This document shows positions 11,156 to 21,720 of a stretch of 64,000 nt of DNA, one piece after another. A program made the translations under genes and the position numbers. The first letter of the stretch is position 1. Each line of letters starts with the position of its first letter. A model generated the notes under the pieces. It ran no database searches and was not told the origin of the DNA. It saw nothing but the letters and a program-made list of their open reading frames with translations. Source of the stretch: Seriola aureovittata (Eukaryota > Chordata > Actinopteri > Carangiformes > Carangidae); NCBI RefSeq assembly GCF_021018895.1, contig NC_079364.1, forward strand, positions 1,578,901 to 1,642,900, read 5' to 3'.

Positions 11156-14100
11156 CTGGAGAGAGACAGAGAGAGAGAGAAAGGTTTCAAATGTTAATGT
11201 TAATATTTGTGTGTGAATTTAGTACACACACAGCAGTGGTGTGAAAGCAGCTGCAAGAACATAAACTGCCTGAATTACACCTCATCCTAGAGAAACTCCC
11301 TGGTGGGAAAGAAAACTAGAGACGGCTGTTGGACAGATCAGTTAGACATACAGTGCATTTAGAAAGTTCTCACTTTTTTACATTGTATTATTTTGAATAA
11401 TCTTAAAAATCGTTAAATTCATTCATTAATGACCAATGCCAGCAAGCTAGCTGCTAATGCTAGTGCTAATGAAAATGGGGCACAGCTCTATTTACTGTGC
11501 GTGCACACGTTCATTGCTGCCATTATCATAATTATCATTTAATGCAATTATAATATATCATTGTTAGCATTATAGTCGTTATCAACACTAATCATCGTTA
11601 TTTTTATAATTATAATTGTCATCATTATTATATACAATCACAAACAAAATGTAACTTTACATAAACTTTGTCACTTGTCTATCGGTTAAAATGTTCTGTG
11701 TCACCTTCTGTTTGTCACCAATAAGGATAAAAAAAAAATGCTAATGCTAGCTATCACCCCACTTGTTATTTTGCACTCTTATGAAATTGTTAAATTCCTT
11801 CATCAATGAACAATGCCAGCAAGCTAGCTGCTAATGCTAGCAAGCTACCCCCCGTGTCACCATTTTGTCTGAGTTTTTTCATCTAAAAAAAAGCTAGTGT
11901 TAATGATCGCACTTGCCCCCCCACTTGTCATTTTGATATTTAATAATGAAATTATTAAATCCATTCATTAATGGAAAATACCAGCAAGCCAGCTAGCTAG
12001 CTGCTAATGCTAGAGCTAATGAAAATGGGGGGGGGGGGTGTCTATGGTCTATAAACTGTACATGCACACGTACATTGCTTCCATTATCATCAATTATTTA
12101 TTGTACATCATTGTTACCATTATAATTGTAATAAATGTCATTGTAGAAGAGAAGCAGAAAACTGAAAAACTCAGTGAGCAACATTCCCAGTGTGAGACAC
12201 TGACAAGGACTAAGTTTGATCCTCGTCACTTCAGTGTCACTGTGGGAACTTCTGACCAGAGTTCTACAGTTTTCTTCTCTGTATCACGACACAGATGTTG
12301 ACAAAAGCATTTCTTCTTTTACAGTAGCTTTGTTCAACAACACTGATCCTTTGTTCAGTTTTGATTCAGACTTTCAACAAACACAAATCTCTTCGACACA
12401 AGCACAATTGTTTCACATGCAGAAACTTGAATTTCTCCAGCAGATTTATTTTACATGTTTACAAAGGTTGATTTCCAACTACAAACATTGGAATTATTTG
12501 TAAACATCACTTTACAAGCTCAAAATCATTTTGACCCTAATTTGAGCCTGGACACACAGAAACAGCCAACAACAGTTTTGTTTTTAAAAACATCTGCTAA
12601 CTAACACACATTTCTCAACATAAAACAGGCTGTTAACATTACCTGGTTGTGGTTTAACTGGTAGTTTACTGTTTGTAGAGCTTTGGAAATGATAAGCAGT
12701 TGTTACTGAGCAGTTCCTCATTACTCCATCACAATAAGTTCCTTAACAAATCAGACACAGCAAGTTCCCAAACAAGTATTTTAATTTTATCCAAGCCAAA
12801 TATTAATAAACGCATCCACGTTGTTTTCTGATGCATTCGATAAGACGACAACTTAAATGTAATAAACAGAATATCATTTTAATTCATTTTAAAAAAGGTT
12901 AGACTATCATCTGTGTGGAAATGCAACTACACAAAATACAAACTGCTTTTAAAAAAGAAATTAACAATCGTTTTAACTCATCTTGTAGTTTAATTCAACC
13001 TTTTTAAACCTGTGAAATGAATCTGAGAAATTCAAGTTTGTGCACATAAAAAAAAAAAAACAAGATTTGTATTTGTTCAAGAAGAATATGAATCAATACA
13101 AATGCTCAGTGGTGAGGTTAAACAAAGACAGTGAAAGAAGAAATGCTTTTGTGGATGTCTGTGCAGACACAGCAGAAAACTGTAAAACTCCGTGTGCGAC
13201 ACCAACAACTGCAAATTTTGACCCTTGTAACGTCAGACTGTGGAAACAGAGTTTTACGGTTTCCTTCTCTGCATCAGGACACAGATGTTGACAAAACCAT
13301 TTCTTCCTTTTACATGTGTTTGTTTAACTTCACCACTGATTATTTGTTCATAATTTACATTCAGACTTGAACAAATACAAATCTCTTCTACACATGCAGA
13401 AACTTGAATTTATCATGCAGATTTATTTTACAGGTTAACAAATGTTGATTTACAACTACAAAACATTGAAATTGTGAAGATCACTTTACAAGCTCAGCCA
13501 TTTTGACCCTAATTTGACCCTATATGAATGGGGTGGAGTAATGTGCGTGACTTACCATTTCTTGCTGGGCAAGGTGTGGTTCTGGTCCGAGGTGGATTCT
13601 TCCCTATGAAAACACCAAAGGAAAAATAAGGACATGTCAAGCAGCTGCTCTTTTGACTATGAAATGTTTCTGAAGCATTCTAAGGACTTCAGAAGATAAA
13701 AGATGAATCAATCATCCATTTAAACCTCATTTAGCATATACTAATAAAAACAAGACTTAATAAATCTGAACAAGTGATACATGTACATGTGAAGAATTTG
13801 TAGTAGAGATCCACATCATATATATAAAAACAAACACATTAGTGGTGAGGCAACACAAAGACACTGGAAGAGGAAGAGCTTCTGTCAACGTCTGTGTCAC
13901 ATACTAAGCTCAAAATTCCTGCAAGTGTGTGACACTGAGGTTACAAGTAGAATTTACATTCAGGTTTGAAAATAGGATCTAAATTCAACTTGCAACCTCC
14001 ATACATTTGCAGATTTATGAAGGAAAGGGCAAACTGAAGGACACATGGGTGGGAGGCTATAGCAGCATGAGGACGGGATGATGACATCACAAAGGCAGAC

Positions 14101-17016
14101 TCTGAAAATAAGGTTTATTGCCAGGTAAGTTTTCACTTACAAGATATTTGGCTTGGTGTAGTATCCAATCAACGTATTCATAGGAAATAAATACTGCAAC
14201 AGTCAAATATAAAAATAAAACAATGGAAACGATACTACACAACTATGAACAAAAGGGTTTTAGAATGACAAAACTCCTGCTGGGCAAGATGTGCAAAAGG
14301 TATTGATTAGGGGATGTGCAAAAGATCACAGTATAGACAATATCTGTCATGTGCAGGGATCATACCTCAAGGTGTTGATGTAATGCGGTTGATGATTGAT
14401 GAGGCCAGATGCAGAAGAACAGGCAGGTGCTGGTCCATCACTGGTGATGATTAGACTGGACTTCTGGTCCTGATACAGACAAACATGTGATAGGACAATT
14501 AGTTTAGATTATACAAGTTCTTTATATTCAAACATGTTAGATCTGTTGTGTGTGTATGATAAATTATGAGGATAGATATGAATATGCAAAAATACATACA
14601 GTATGAATATTATGAGATAAATGAAAGGAAAAGGTCAAACAACTAGAGGTGTGATAAGAAAACATACAGACTATATAACCAACAATTATGGATATACTGT
14701 AAAATACATAACCAATATAGGCAGTGGTATATTCATTATTAAGAATCAGCATTATGAACATGTATACACTGTGGGTGTGATTTAATCACAGCGGTATAGA
14801 TAAGTCTTACTTTTAAAAGTGAATGACAGCATGTTACTCACCTGGACCCTCCTCACTGTCTGGACTCTCTGCCGTTGGTGAGACAGGTGGAGGCGGTATT
14901 GCATCTGTACTGGCTCAGGTCCTGATAAAGACAGAGGGATGCTGAAAGCTCCTGAGAAATGTAAAGAGTCACCGTATGTTGGCAGTCTTGTCTTTATGTT
15001 ATGACCCAGCTAGTAGAAAAGGGAAGCAATATTAAAAACCAGGTGTTATTAGTAAATCAAATTTACTGATTTAATTTATTGCATAACCAGGCGGGTAAAT
15101 AATTGAACAAATATACTAACAAGGCAAGAGGTTAACTGAAGTAGGGGAACAGGAACCAACAAAGAGCCTAACTATGCGATTCTAACCAACCCAAAAACAC
15201 GAGAAGCAGCGCCCCTGTTCCTAATGTGTCCAACAGTCTTTTTCTGAGGGTGTGATGCACAATCAGAATTTTAAACCTAGCCCAGTCCCCAACAATCACT
15301 ACCAGCATCTCAAACCGAATCACAAATTACACACAACTGTTCACAAAGGAGATACAGAGGCGAGCTGCCTATCATGTCAGCCACCACTAATGATGTGAGA
15401 GTCGGGCTCTTAAACTCTCTTCCTCTGAATGATTAAACAGCAGCAGCTGTGGTGAGGGCTGACAGGGTCATTGCCGCACCAATAGGAGAAGCCGTGGAGT
15501 CGGTGGCTCCTCCTCTCTGCTCCGACAGGAACAAGTAATCCATCAGTTAGTGTTAAAAATGCCTGAGCCTTGTGCAGCAACAGGCTGTAATAACAAGAAC
15601 TGTAGAGAGTCTTTGCTCTGCACGGCCGCCTGCACCTGCTACCTGACCACAGCAGGCTCCTGGATACAAGATACGAAGTCGCTGCTAACACAGTTAGCAT
15701 TCATAATTCGAGGCAAACTTTATATTTTAGTGTTAAAATAATCTTAGTAGCTAATCGCATACATGTCCACATATGGTAAATATCACATATATGAGGAGAA
15801 ACCTTGTAATATTAGCTGAAGTTCCTGTGTGTAAGATAACTGTCTCACACATTAGGACTCATGATAAATAATGATTATACTTGTTACTAAAAATTCTGTT
15901 GCATTGTTGATTCAACTGCTTCTTTTTATTAAGCAAACTTATATATGACAGTGAATTTCAGCTTTAACTTCATCCACAACTATTTTTCAATTTTAAATAG
16001 TTAGTTGATTGTAAATTGTTTATCTTAACATAGTTTATAATGTCCAGTAAAATTATTTATGAAGCTCTTGCTTTAACTTTGTTGATGGTTTTTATAGAAC
16101 ACACCTGGTATGAATTTACACAATAGTTACACGTACAGCATTGTGTGACTATTTCTATATTAGCTTTAATTAACAACATAAATACTGGAAATATTTAAAT
16201 GCTGTCTGACAACACTGACAATGAAGGTTCAAAAAACATGTTTATTCTGTGTATATAACAGAGTAAACTTCTTACAGTCTCTCGCACACACCTCTCCTCA
16301 GCAAGCCCAGTGACCAACTGAAGTGTGTAATCTCATTAACCAAAATCACTCAATAAATCATATACCTCTCATTGTGATCATATAGGTACAAAATCATGTT
16401 TCAAATTCTCCCCCCACCCATTAGCGACAATTTTTTAAGTATTTTACAGATGAACATTAAATCCACAATATCTATATGAACATACACAATATGTATAAAA
16501 ATATCAAAACAAATAGTACAAAAATAAACAATTTAATTCCACAAAAATAAAAAGAGGGAGCTTACATACCTGTGTATATAACATTTATGTTAGTACAGCC
16601 ACTTCTTACAGTCTATCAAACACACCTTTAAGGAAGAGGGGAAAACAGAGGACAGCTTGAGAGACAATCCCCGCAAAGTTAGCTTAGCATAAAATGGCAA
16701 GTCGCATGCTGCGTTGAAAGTGCCGCACATAACCACATAAATATATACACGCACTAACATACATGCCGCTAAAAAGAAGGACAACATGAGGGCCTTGTTC
16801 AAAACAATATTCATGCCTCTGTTTGGCGGTTTCAGCACCTTTTAGCATCTTATTTACTGAAGCACCTCTGTCATCTTACCTCTCCTCAGCAAGCCCGGTG
16901 ACCGACTGAGGAGATCGGCGCGAAGCGACAGGAAGTGGCATCACGCACAGGTCAAAGGTCATACAGTGAAAGCTAAATTAACAAATAAAAGCTCCCTATA
17001 TAAAAAATATACAAAA

Positions 17017-17078
<62 letters not shown>

Positions 17079-17658
17079 TAAAATCAACAACAAAATGTGA
17101 ACAAAATAGGAAAATGAATTTATGGTGAAATTAAAAAAAAACTATCTAATTAATACATTGATTACACTTTTATATGACAAATATCTGTCTACACATTTTG
17201 TATACGTCACGTTATCTTAACTTTAACTATCGCGACGTCTTTATGGACAATGTATTAACTGACATTAACGCTGCGCATTACACTAATGCAGATCACTTAA
17301 ACTGGGTCACATGTGGAGAAACACAAACCAAACGTCGTTAGATTAACGTCGATTAAATTCACCTTTTTATTGGGCTTTGACTGAACACCTCCACGGGCTA
17401 ACCCAGGTTGACACAGGTTATCAGCCCAGTGGGGCCAGGTACCGTTAGCATAGCAATCGCTAAGTTATCAGCTAACGCTAGCACTAGCTGGCTAGCTTGG
17501 TTAGCAAGGTGCATCTTCACCTGAACTGTGATATTAACAGGGAGGCTAATCTTGGCTAGCAAAGAAATAAGCTTAAAACCAAATGTACTTACCAGGAAAA
17601 CCTGAACTGCTGACTCCTCTGAGTGTCTTTGAGAACAACTGAACGCCGAGCAAGACAT
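11007..17658 (-). CDS. Candidate spliced gene of unknown function (exon chain inferred; middle exons not found)
   Basis: I do not recognise this gene. The model has a first exon at 17658-17593 and five 3'-side exons at 14951-14842, 14469-14366, 13603-13556, 12680-12643 and 11155-11007. All have GT-AG borders. The last five join in one open frame through four junctions of phases 0, 2, 2 and 1, which is unlikely by chance but not impossible. The partial product is polar and Ser/Pro/Gln-rich, has an Ala run, and ends WTPGGACCLIEA-stop. The first exon encodes 22 residues with a Cys-x4-Cys start (MSCSAFSCSQR) like the beginning of THAP zinc-finger proteins, whose exon 1 often ends here; no matching second THAP exon was found. 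At least one exon of length 3n+1 is missing between 17593 and 14951. A palindromic CRE lies 73 bp above the ATG. Alternatives are a lncRNA or a decaying transposon-derived gene. Confidence 0.4.
11346..11420. mobile_element. Tc1/mariner-like terminal inverted repeat remnant
   Basis: TACAGTGCATTTAGAAAGT followed by a T-rich stretch and AAATCGTTAAATTCATTCATT resembles the ends of fish Tc1-like transposons, which begin TACAGTGCATTCGGAAAGTA. The partner inverted repeat and transposase were not found here. Identified from memory only. Confidence 0.5.
11413..12035. repeat. Three direct copies of a GCTAGC-rich segment
   Basis: Copies start at 11413, 11790 and 11955. Each reads TTAAAT-CATTCATTAATG-ATGCCAGCAAGCTAGC followed by TGCTAATGCTAG, with scattered changes. 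A CATGCACACGTTCATTGCT-like tail with AT-rich sequence follows copies one and three, so the duplicated unit was longer. All three lie in one candidate intron. Confidence 0.75.
12137..13525. repeat. Diverged tandem duplication, copies 12137-12545 and 13115-13525
   Basis: The two blocks align along most of their length, about 1 kb apart. Shared landmarks are GACACAGATGTTGACAAAA, CATGCAGAAACTTGAATTT, CAGATTTATTTTACA and CACTTTACAAGCTCA followed by TTTTGACCCTAATTTGA. A third, more degraded copy of the left part lies at about 13846-13990. Each full copy is followed by a candidate exon donor (12643 and 13556). Confidence 0.8.
12643..12680 (-). CDS. Candidate exon (d) of the unknown gene
   Basis: A 38-nt micro-exon, acceptor TTTCCAAAG|C, donor AACCAG|GTAATG. 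In frame it encodes (C)STNSKLPVKPQP plus one base. It was found because skipping it makes the next exon stop at once, while including it opens the frame. It is the weakest member of the chain because of its size and plain acceptor. Confidence 0.33.
13556..13603 (-). CDS. Candidate exon (c) of the unknown gene
   Basis: The exon is 48 nt, acceptor TTTCATAG|G, donor AAATG|GTAAGT (near-perfect consensus). In frame it completes an Arg codon and encodes EESTSDQNHTLPSKK. A diverged copy of part of this exon sits around 14270-14300, which suggests the locus has been internally duplicated. Confidence 0.42.
14366..14469 (-). CDS. Candidate exon (b) of the unknown gene
   Basis: The exon is 104 nt, acceptor GTATCAG|GACCAG, donor CTTGAG|GTATGA. 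Only one of three frames is open: DQKSSLIITSDGPAPACSSA, then SGLINHQPHYINTL plus two bases. That frame is the one supplied by exon (a). Confidence 0.45.
14842..14951 (-). CDS. Candidate exon (a) of the unknown gene
   Basis: The exon is 110 nt, acceptor TTTCTCAG|GA, donor GGTCCAG|GTGAGT. In the frame that continues through the next exons it reads AFSIPLSLSGPEPVQMQYRL, then HLSHQRQRVQTVRRVQ. A second acceptor inside it (TTTATCAG|GA at about 14922) would keep the same frame. Another frame reads Pro/Ser/Glu-rich but stops in the next exon. Confidence 0.42.
15557..15700 (+). other. Short open frame with a THAP-like N-terminal pattern
   Basis: On the plus strand, ATG at 15559 begins MPEPCAATGCNNKNCRES, which fits the M-P-x-x-C-x4-C start of many THAP proteins. 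No conserved FP or W follows and no good donor is seen, so a gene is not supported. It is noted because a second THAP-like start lies 2 kb away on the other strand. Confidence 0.15.
16255..16920. repeat. Split direct repeat (16255-16335 versus 16570-16635 plus 16872-16915)
   Basis: The first copy reads CTGTGTATATAAC, CACTTCTTACAGTCT and CTCTCCTCAGCAAGCCC then GTGACC in one block. In the second, the same order is kept but about 235 bp (16636-16870) sits in the middle. Either an element inserted into the second copy or the first lost the segment. The 16636-16870 piece is not recognised. Confidence 0.6.
17019..17075. repeat. (AT)n microsatellite
   Basis: About 28 uninterrupted AT dinucleotides in a candidate intron. 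The tract is self-complementary and likely polymorphic. Confidence 0.95.
17593..17658 (-). CDS. Candidate first coding exon, THAP-like N terminus
   Basis: ATG at 17658-17656, then 22 codons and donor TTCCTG|GTAAGT, a near-consensus 5' splice site, phase 0. The peptide MSCSAFSCSQRHSEESAVQV resembles the start of THAP domains (Cys-x(2-4)-Cys, followed by basic and polar residues before the FP-R/K segment). The remaining zinc ligands (C-x2-H) are not seen. CpG-containing sequence and a CRE lie just upstream. Confidence 0.4.
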
Positions 17659-17730
17659 TTTCAGGCAAACAATATGTTGGAGCTAACTTTGATGAACTGA
17701 AAACACTGACAAATCTCCGACACATTGCTC

Positions 17731-17738
17731 TGACGTCA
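17731..17738. promoter_or_regulatory. Palindromic CRE (TGACGTCA) above the candidate first exon
   Basis: A full 8-bp cAMP response element lies 73 bp upstream of the candidate ATG at 17658, followed by an ETS-like ATCCGG. CRE and ETS sites close to the start are common in TATA-less vertebrate promoters (established knowledge). That it drives this transcript is inference. Confidence 0.45.
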
Positions 17739-17759
17739 TATCCGGATCAACAGGCAGGT

Positions 17760-19555
17760 CCCCCTGTGTGTCAATGACGCGGTAGCTACGCACTAAAACC
17801 ACTCTGCTTTAACGTCTATTATCTTTTAAATAGGACCATAATTTTAAGAAAAAAATTATTGGTTGGTTGATAAATTTACATCTGAATATATTAAATAAAA
17901 GTGTTATAAAGTCAATAGTGGTGCGTATGTTATTTGTAATTAAGTTTCCAACCCCACTTTAGTTGAAAGACTACATACAGAGACTTAACAATTAAATTTG
18001 CATTTCTTCAGTTTATTATATTAGAGATATATAGAAATGTAAGAAAATTGATCTGAATCTGAATCAGTAAATATTGTATTTAGATTCTGCTTCTACAGGT
18101 TTTAACATTACTTTACACTTATAGATTCAATGTTGACACAAATACTGCGAGTTGAAGTTTGAGATGATTTTCATCTGTTTTACACAGTATTTTTTACTTT
18201 GTCTTCCAAAACAAAAGGTTTACTTTACAATATTAAGCTTGTGTTAATGTTTAATTGAATGACACTTAATTTTATTATTAGGAAAAAGTTTCTCTGCAGA
18301 AACTTTAGTGGTGTCACTTTATTGATGGTGTTTGATCATAATGATTTAGGAAAAATCTGAAACTTGAGTGGATTCACTTTATTAAAGGCGTTTGATCATA
18401 ATAAATTAGGAGAAATCTGTAAAATAACAGTTTTTCTCTGTAGAAATATTAATGAAACTTTCTGTAAATTTATTGTTTTTACACTTTATTTGAATTAGGA
18501 TATTTTACTTTACTTTTACGGTTTTTGTTCTGCAGCCGCTGCTGTCAGTCATTTGACCATTTTTTACGATTTTTTTTTTACAGTGTATATGCCAGACCGG
18601 AAACAGAGAAATCAGATTACAACACACACAGAGAGAAGGTACTTTTCACTCACCTGCGATATTTTACCTGTAAAACTAAGAATCTGACCTGAGGGTACCG
18701 TGGTGTCCAACATGGTAAGGGCTCATCCTGTTGGGAGCATGAATCTGTTCAGCCTGTTCTATAACAATATATACAACGTACCATTAGATTTTAAATTTGC
18801 CCTGATGGTGGCTGTAAAGAAAAAGTCATGGTGTCACCAAAGATCATTGGGGACGATCCTCTGTGGATCATGAATATCGGCAGCTAACTTCCTGGTCATT
18901 CGTCCATTGGTCTTTCAGAGTCTGTCCTTATACATCGGAGCACCTCGCAGCTCAGGTGCAAAGTGTTTATCTCGCTGTCGGCTCTGTTGTTACTGGTCTC
19001 TGTGGCTGATCTTCATTGCCGTCTCTCATCCCGAGCATCCATCCTCACAAATGTGCACCGTCTGGCACAATCCTCAGTGTGATGACAAAGCAACGCTGCT
19101 GGGTCCATATTTAATGTCAGCTGTAAAAGTGTCAACATGATCATCTGTCAAAGCCCTTACACGGTTTCAGAGCGTGAATGTTTGGAGCAAAGTTTATTTG
19201 GCTGTCAAATATAAGTAAAAAATGTGTTTTCTCTTCAATCTCAGAGGATAATTGTTAAAGAGACGAATGCATGTCTCTGTGTTGAAGACGACAATAATAA
19301 TCCTGAGCTCTGAGTTAAGATTTATTGTCATGTGACTTGTATAAATCTGACTTCTGTGTTGATACCTATGGGCTGTAAATTTAACACAGAGATTTCCTTA
19401 ATTTGACAAAGCAGGTGCCGGTTGGTTTCATTGTGAGGAGTGGCAGCTTTAAGTCCGGACATGCTGTAGGTGTCTGTTACATAAACATTCATGAAGGCTT
19501 TATTCAGATATGACAGGACTGTTGTAGAAACACCCACAATGCTCTATGATTATTG
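17760..19555. other. Non-coding AT-rich stretch with a 60-bp tandem duplication
   Basis: Two diverged 60-bp copies at 18301-18360 and 18361-18420 share GTGG--TCACTTTATT-A-GG and GTTTGATCATAAT-ATTAGGA. No gene seen. Confidence 0.65.
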
Positions 19556-19559
19556 ATTG

Positions 19560-19890
19560 GCTGGTGGAGGTGTGGCTTAATGTTCAGTAACCAGACAGTA
19601 TAACCAAGCAGGAACATCCGGGGCTGAAAAATGAAGTGCTGAAGCTGCAGTTCCTCTAACGACCACTAGAGTCTGGCTCCAACAGTGAGTCAGTCCCCAT
19701 AGACTCCCATGTTAAAATGTCCAACTTTACAGCAGAAATAAACATGTTTACAGCCTGGTACAAAAACTGTTTTGGTGTCTAGAGCTAATTTCCTACTTCA
19801 TGACACCTGTTTATATAACTCACCTGTTTATATAACTCACCTGTTTATATTTTATCAAGGACTAAAGTTATGGAGGATTGAGGGCGTTTG
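19560..19890 (+). repeat. High-copy teleost interspersed repeat (CCCATAGACTCCCATG type)
   Basis: Contains, in order, CCACTAGAGTCTGGCTCCAA, AGTCCCCATAGACTCCCATG, TTAAAATGTCCAACTTTACA, GCAGAAATAAACATGTTTAC, AGCCTGGTACAAAAACTG and AGAGCTAATTTCCTACTTCA, then AAAGTTATGGAGGATTGAGG. This is a familiar fish repeat. A 17-bp unit is tandemly repeated 2.5 times inside it (19803-19850). Confidence 0.82.
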
Positions 19891-21442
19891 TTATATGTCA
19901 TCTCTCAATAATCCAAAATCAATCAAATCAGCTCATTTACAGTTGTACATGTTTCCAAGTGAATTTAATCATCATGTTTCTCCTGATGTGAGACCTGCTG
20001 AGGAAAATGTGAATAAATGAGACAACACGATGCTCGTCCATTTTCTCCTCTACCTCTACGTCATCCTCATTTGAAGTTTCCTGAGAGCACTTCAGCTGCT
20101 GATGTAACATCTGTAAGCTTCACCCCACTTTTCTCTGGTGATATTTGCCTCTGTGATACAGTATGAACTCATAAATGAATCCACAGTTGAGTCTTTGCCT
20201 GCTGGCCTCAGGACAAATCTGCCAAGTCGCGCTAAATATCCAAACGCTGGCCTTTTCTGCCTCGGTGGAGAGAGACGTCGACACAATGGACGCTTTGCCG
20301 CGGTAACGGTTGACTCCCGTCTGACCCCTGAGCCGCGCTTTTTACTCCGAGCCCAGAAGGCTTTGACATTTCTCTGACATTTAGCGTTGCACCGTTACCT
20401 CATAGAACTGAAAAGGGCCTAGTTACTGGCTCTCAGCAATCAATAGCCGGTTAGTTCATCCTGTAGCAGAGGCCCAGTGAGAAGGAGGCGCCTGTCTAAT
20501 CGCATTAATCCCATCTATCATTTCTGCAGCTCAGCCAGTGATTTAAAGTATAAACCAGCAGGAGGAAGCAGCTCTGTTTTACAGGAGTCTCAGCTTCTTC
20601 TTTTGTTCCTTTCTCCTGTTTGTGTGAATGGTGTGTTTGTGTAATCTGACCTCTCTCTGAGGTGAGAGGTCAGATTACCTCTGTTGCTCTTCCTGAGGTT
20701 CTTCTTTTTTCTTTGTAAAGTTTTTTTCCTCCTGTGATTGGAGGATTTAAGGGCCGGGGGGCGTCGTGTCATGTGCCCACAGACTGAGTCCAGTTTAAAT
20801 CCCCTCGAGGTAAATTTGTTATTTGTGATGTTGGACTGTATAAATAAAATTGACTTTTGGTGAGAAGGTTGTTGAAAGTGAAAATCACCTCTCACAGTTA
20901 CATATCAGCCCTTTGAGATGTTCTATAACAGTAATAACCACATTACTGAGAGTTTGCGGCCCAATCTTTGGCTTTTATCCCTGTGGAGATTCTGCAGCGG
21001 CTCAGGATGAAGTGGAAGTGGCTCTCCACTCTGCCTCTGAGAAATTGGGAAACAATTTTTTTCCTCCCAGAATTTTTAAAATGATTTCATGATTTTTTTT
21101 TTCATATATCCAGGACGGTGTGAAAGAATTCATCGCAGTCGGTTTGAATTTCTTTACACCCTTTATTTTCATCTCACTGATGCAGGATGAGCATATCCAT
21201 CATCAATTATAGCTTATCAAGTTGTATTTTTACAGGAAGTTACCAGCTGGAACTATTTCTTATTCCCTTTTTACACCAAAATTAGCATTTATAAGCAGGT
21301 AGCCTTTTTTAAACGCGGGTAAACCTGCTAAAAAAGGCGATTGACTCCTTTCACACTACCAGCTGAGTTTGAGTTGAGACGCACACAACTGCAGGAAGCA
21401 ATGTCATCACGTGCAGTTACACACACACACACACACACACAC

Positions 21443-21482
<40 letters not shown>

Positions 21483-21688
21483 GATGCAGACGCAGGGGAG
21501 AAAGAGTGAGCTGTTACCTGATGTGCAGACAGGTCAAACGGATCCGTCGTGTCTCATCTTGCAGGTTGGTGCTCCTGTAAAAGTGTCAAAGAGCCTCCGT
21601 AAGAGACACTTGTGTGTTTCTTAAAACTTATTTCGGGGGCTGCAGCTTCACTCTTCCATCCCCGAGTGCAGTGGTGACGCATTTGCAA

Positions 21689-21720
<32 letters not shown>

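Noticed and set aside
16568..16615. Possible extra exon (donor CACAG|GTATG at 16568) linking exon 1 to exon (a)
   Set aside because: A phase-correct version needs an acceptor with no pyrimidine tract and an unsupported 26-nt partner exon at 16884-16909; too weak to list.
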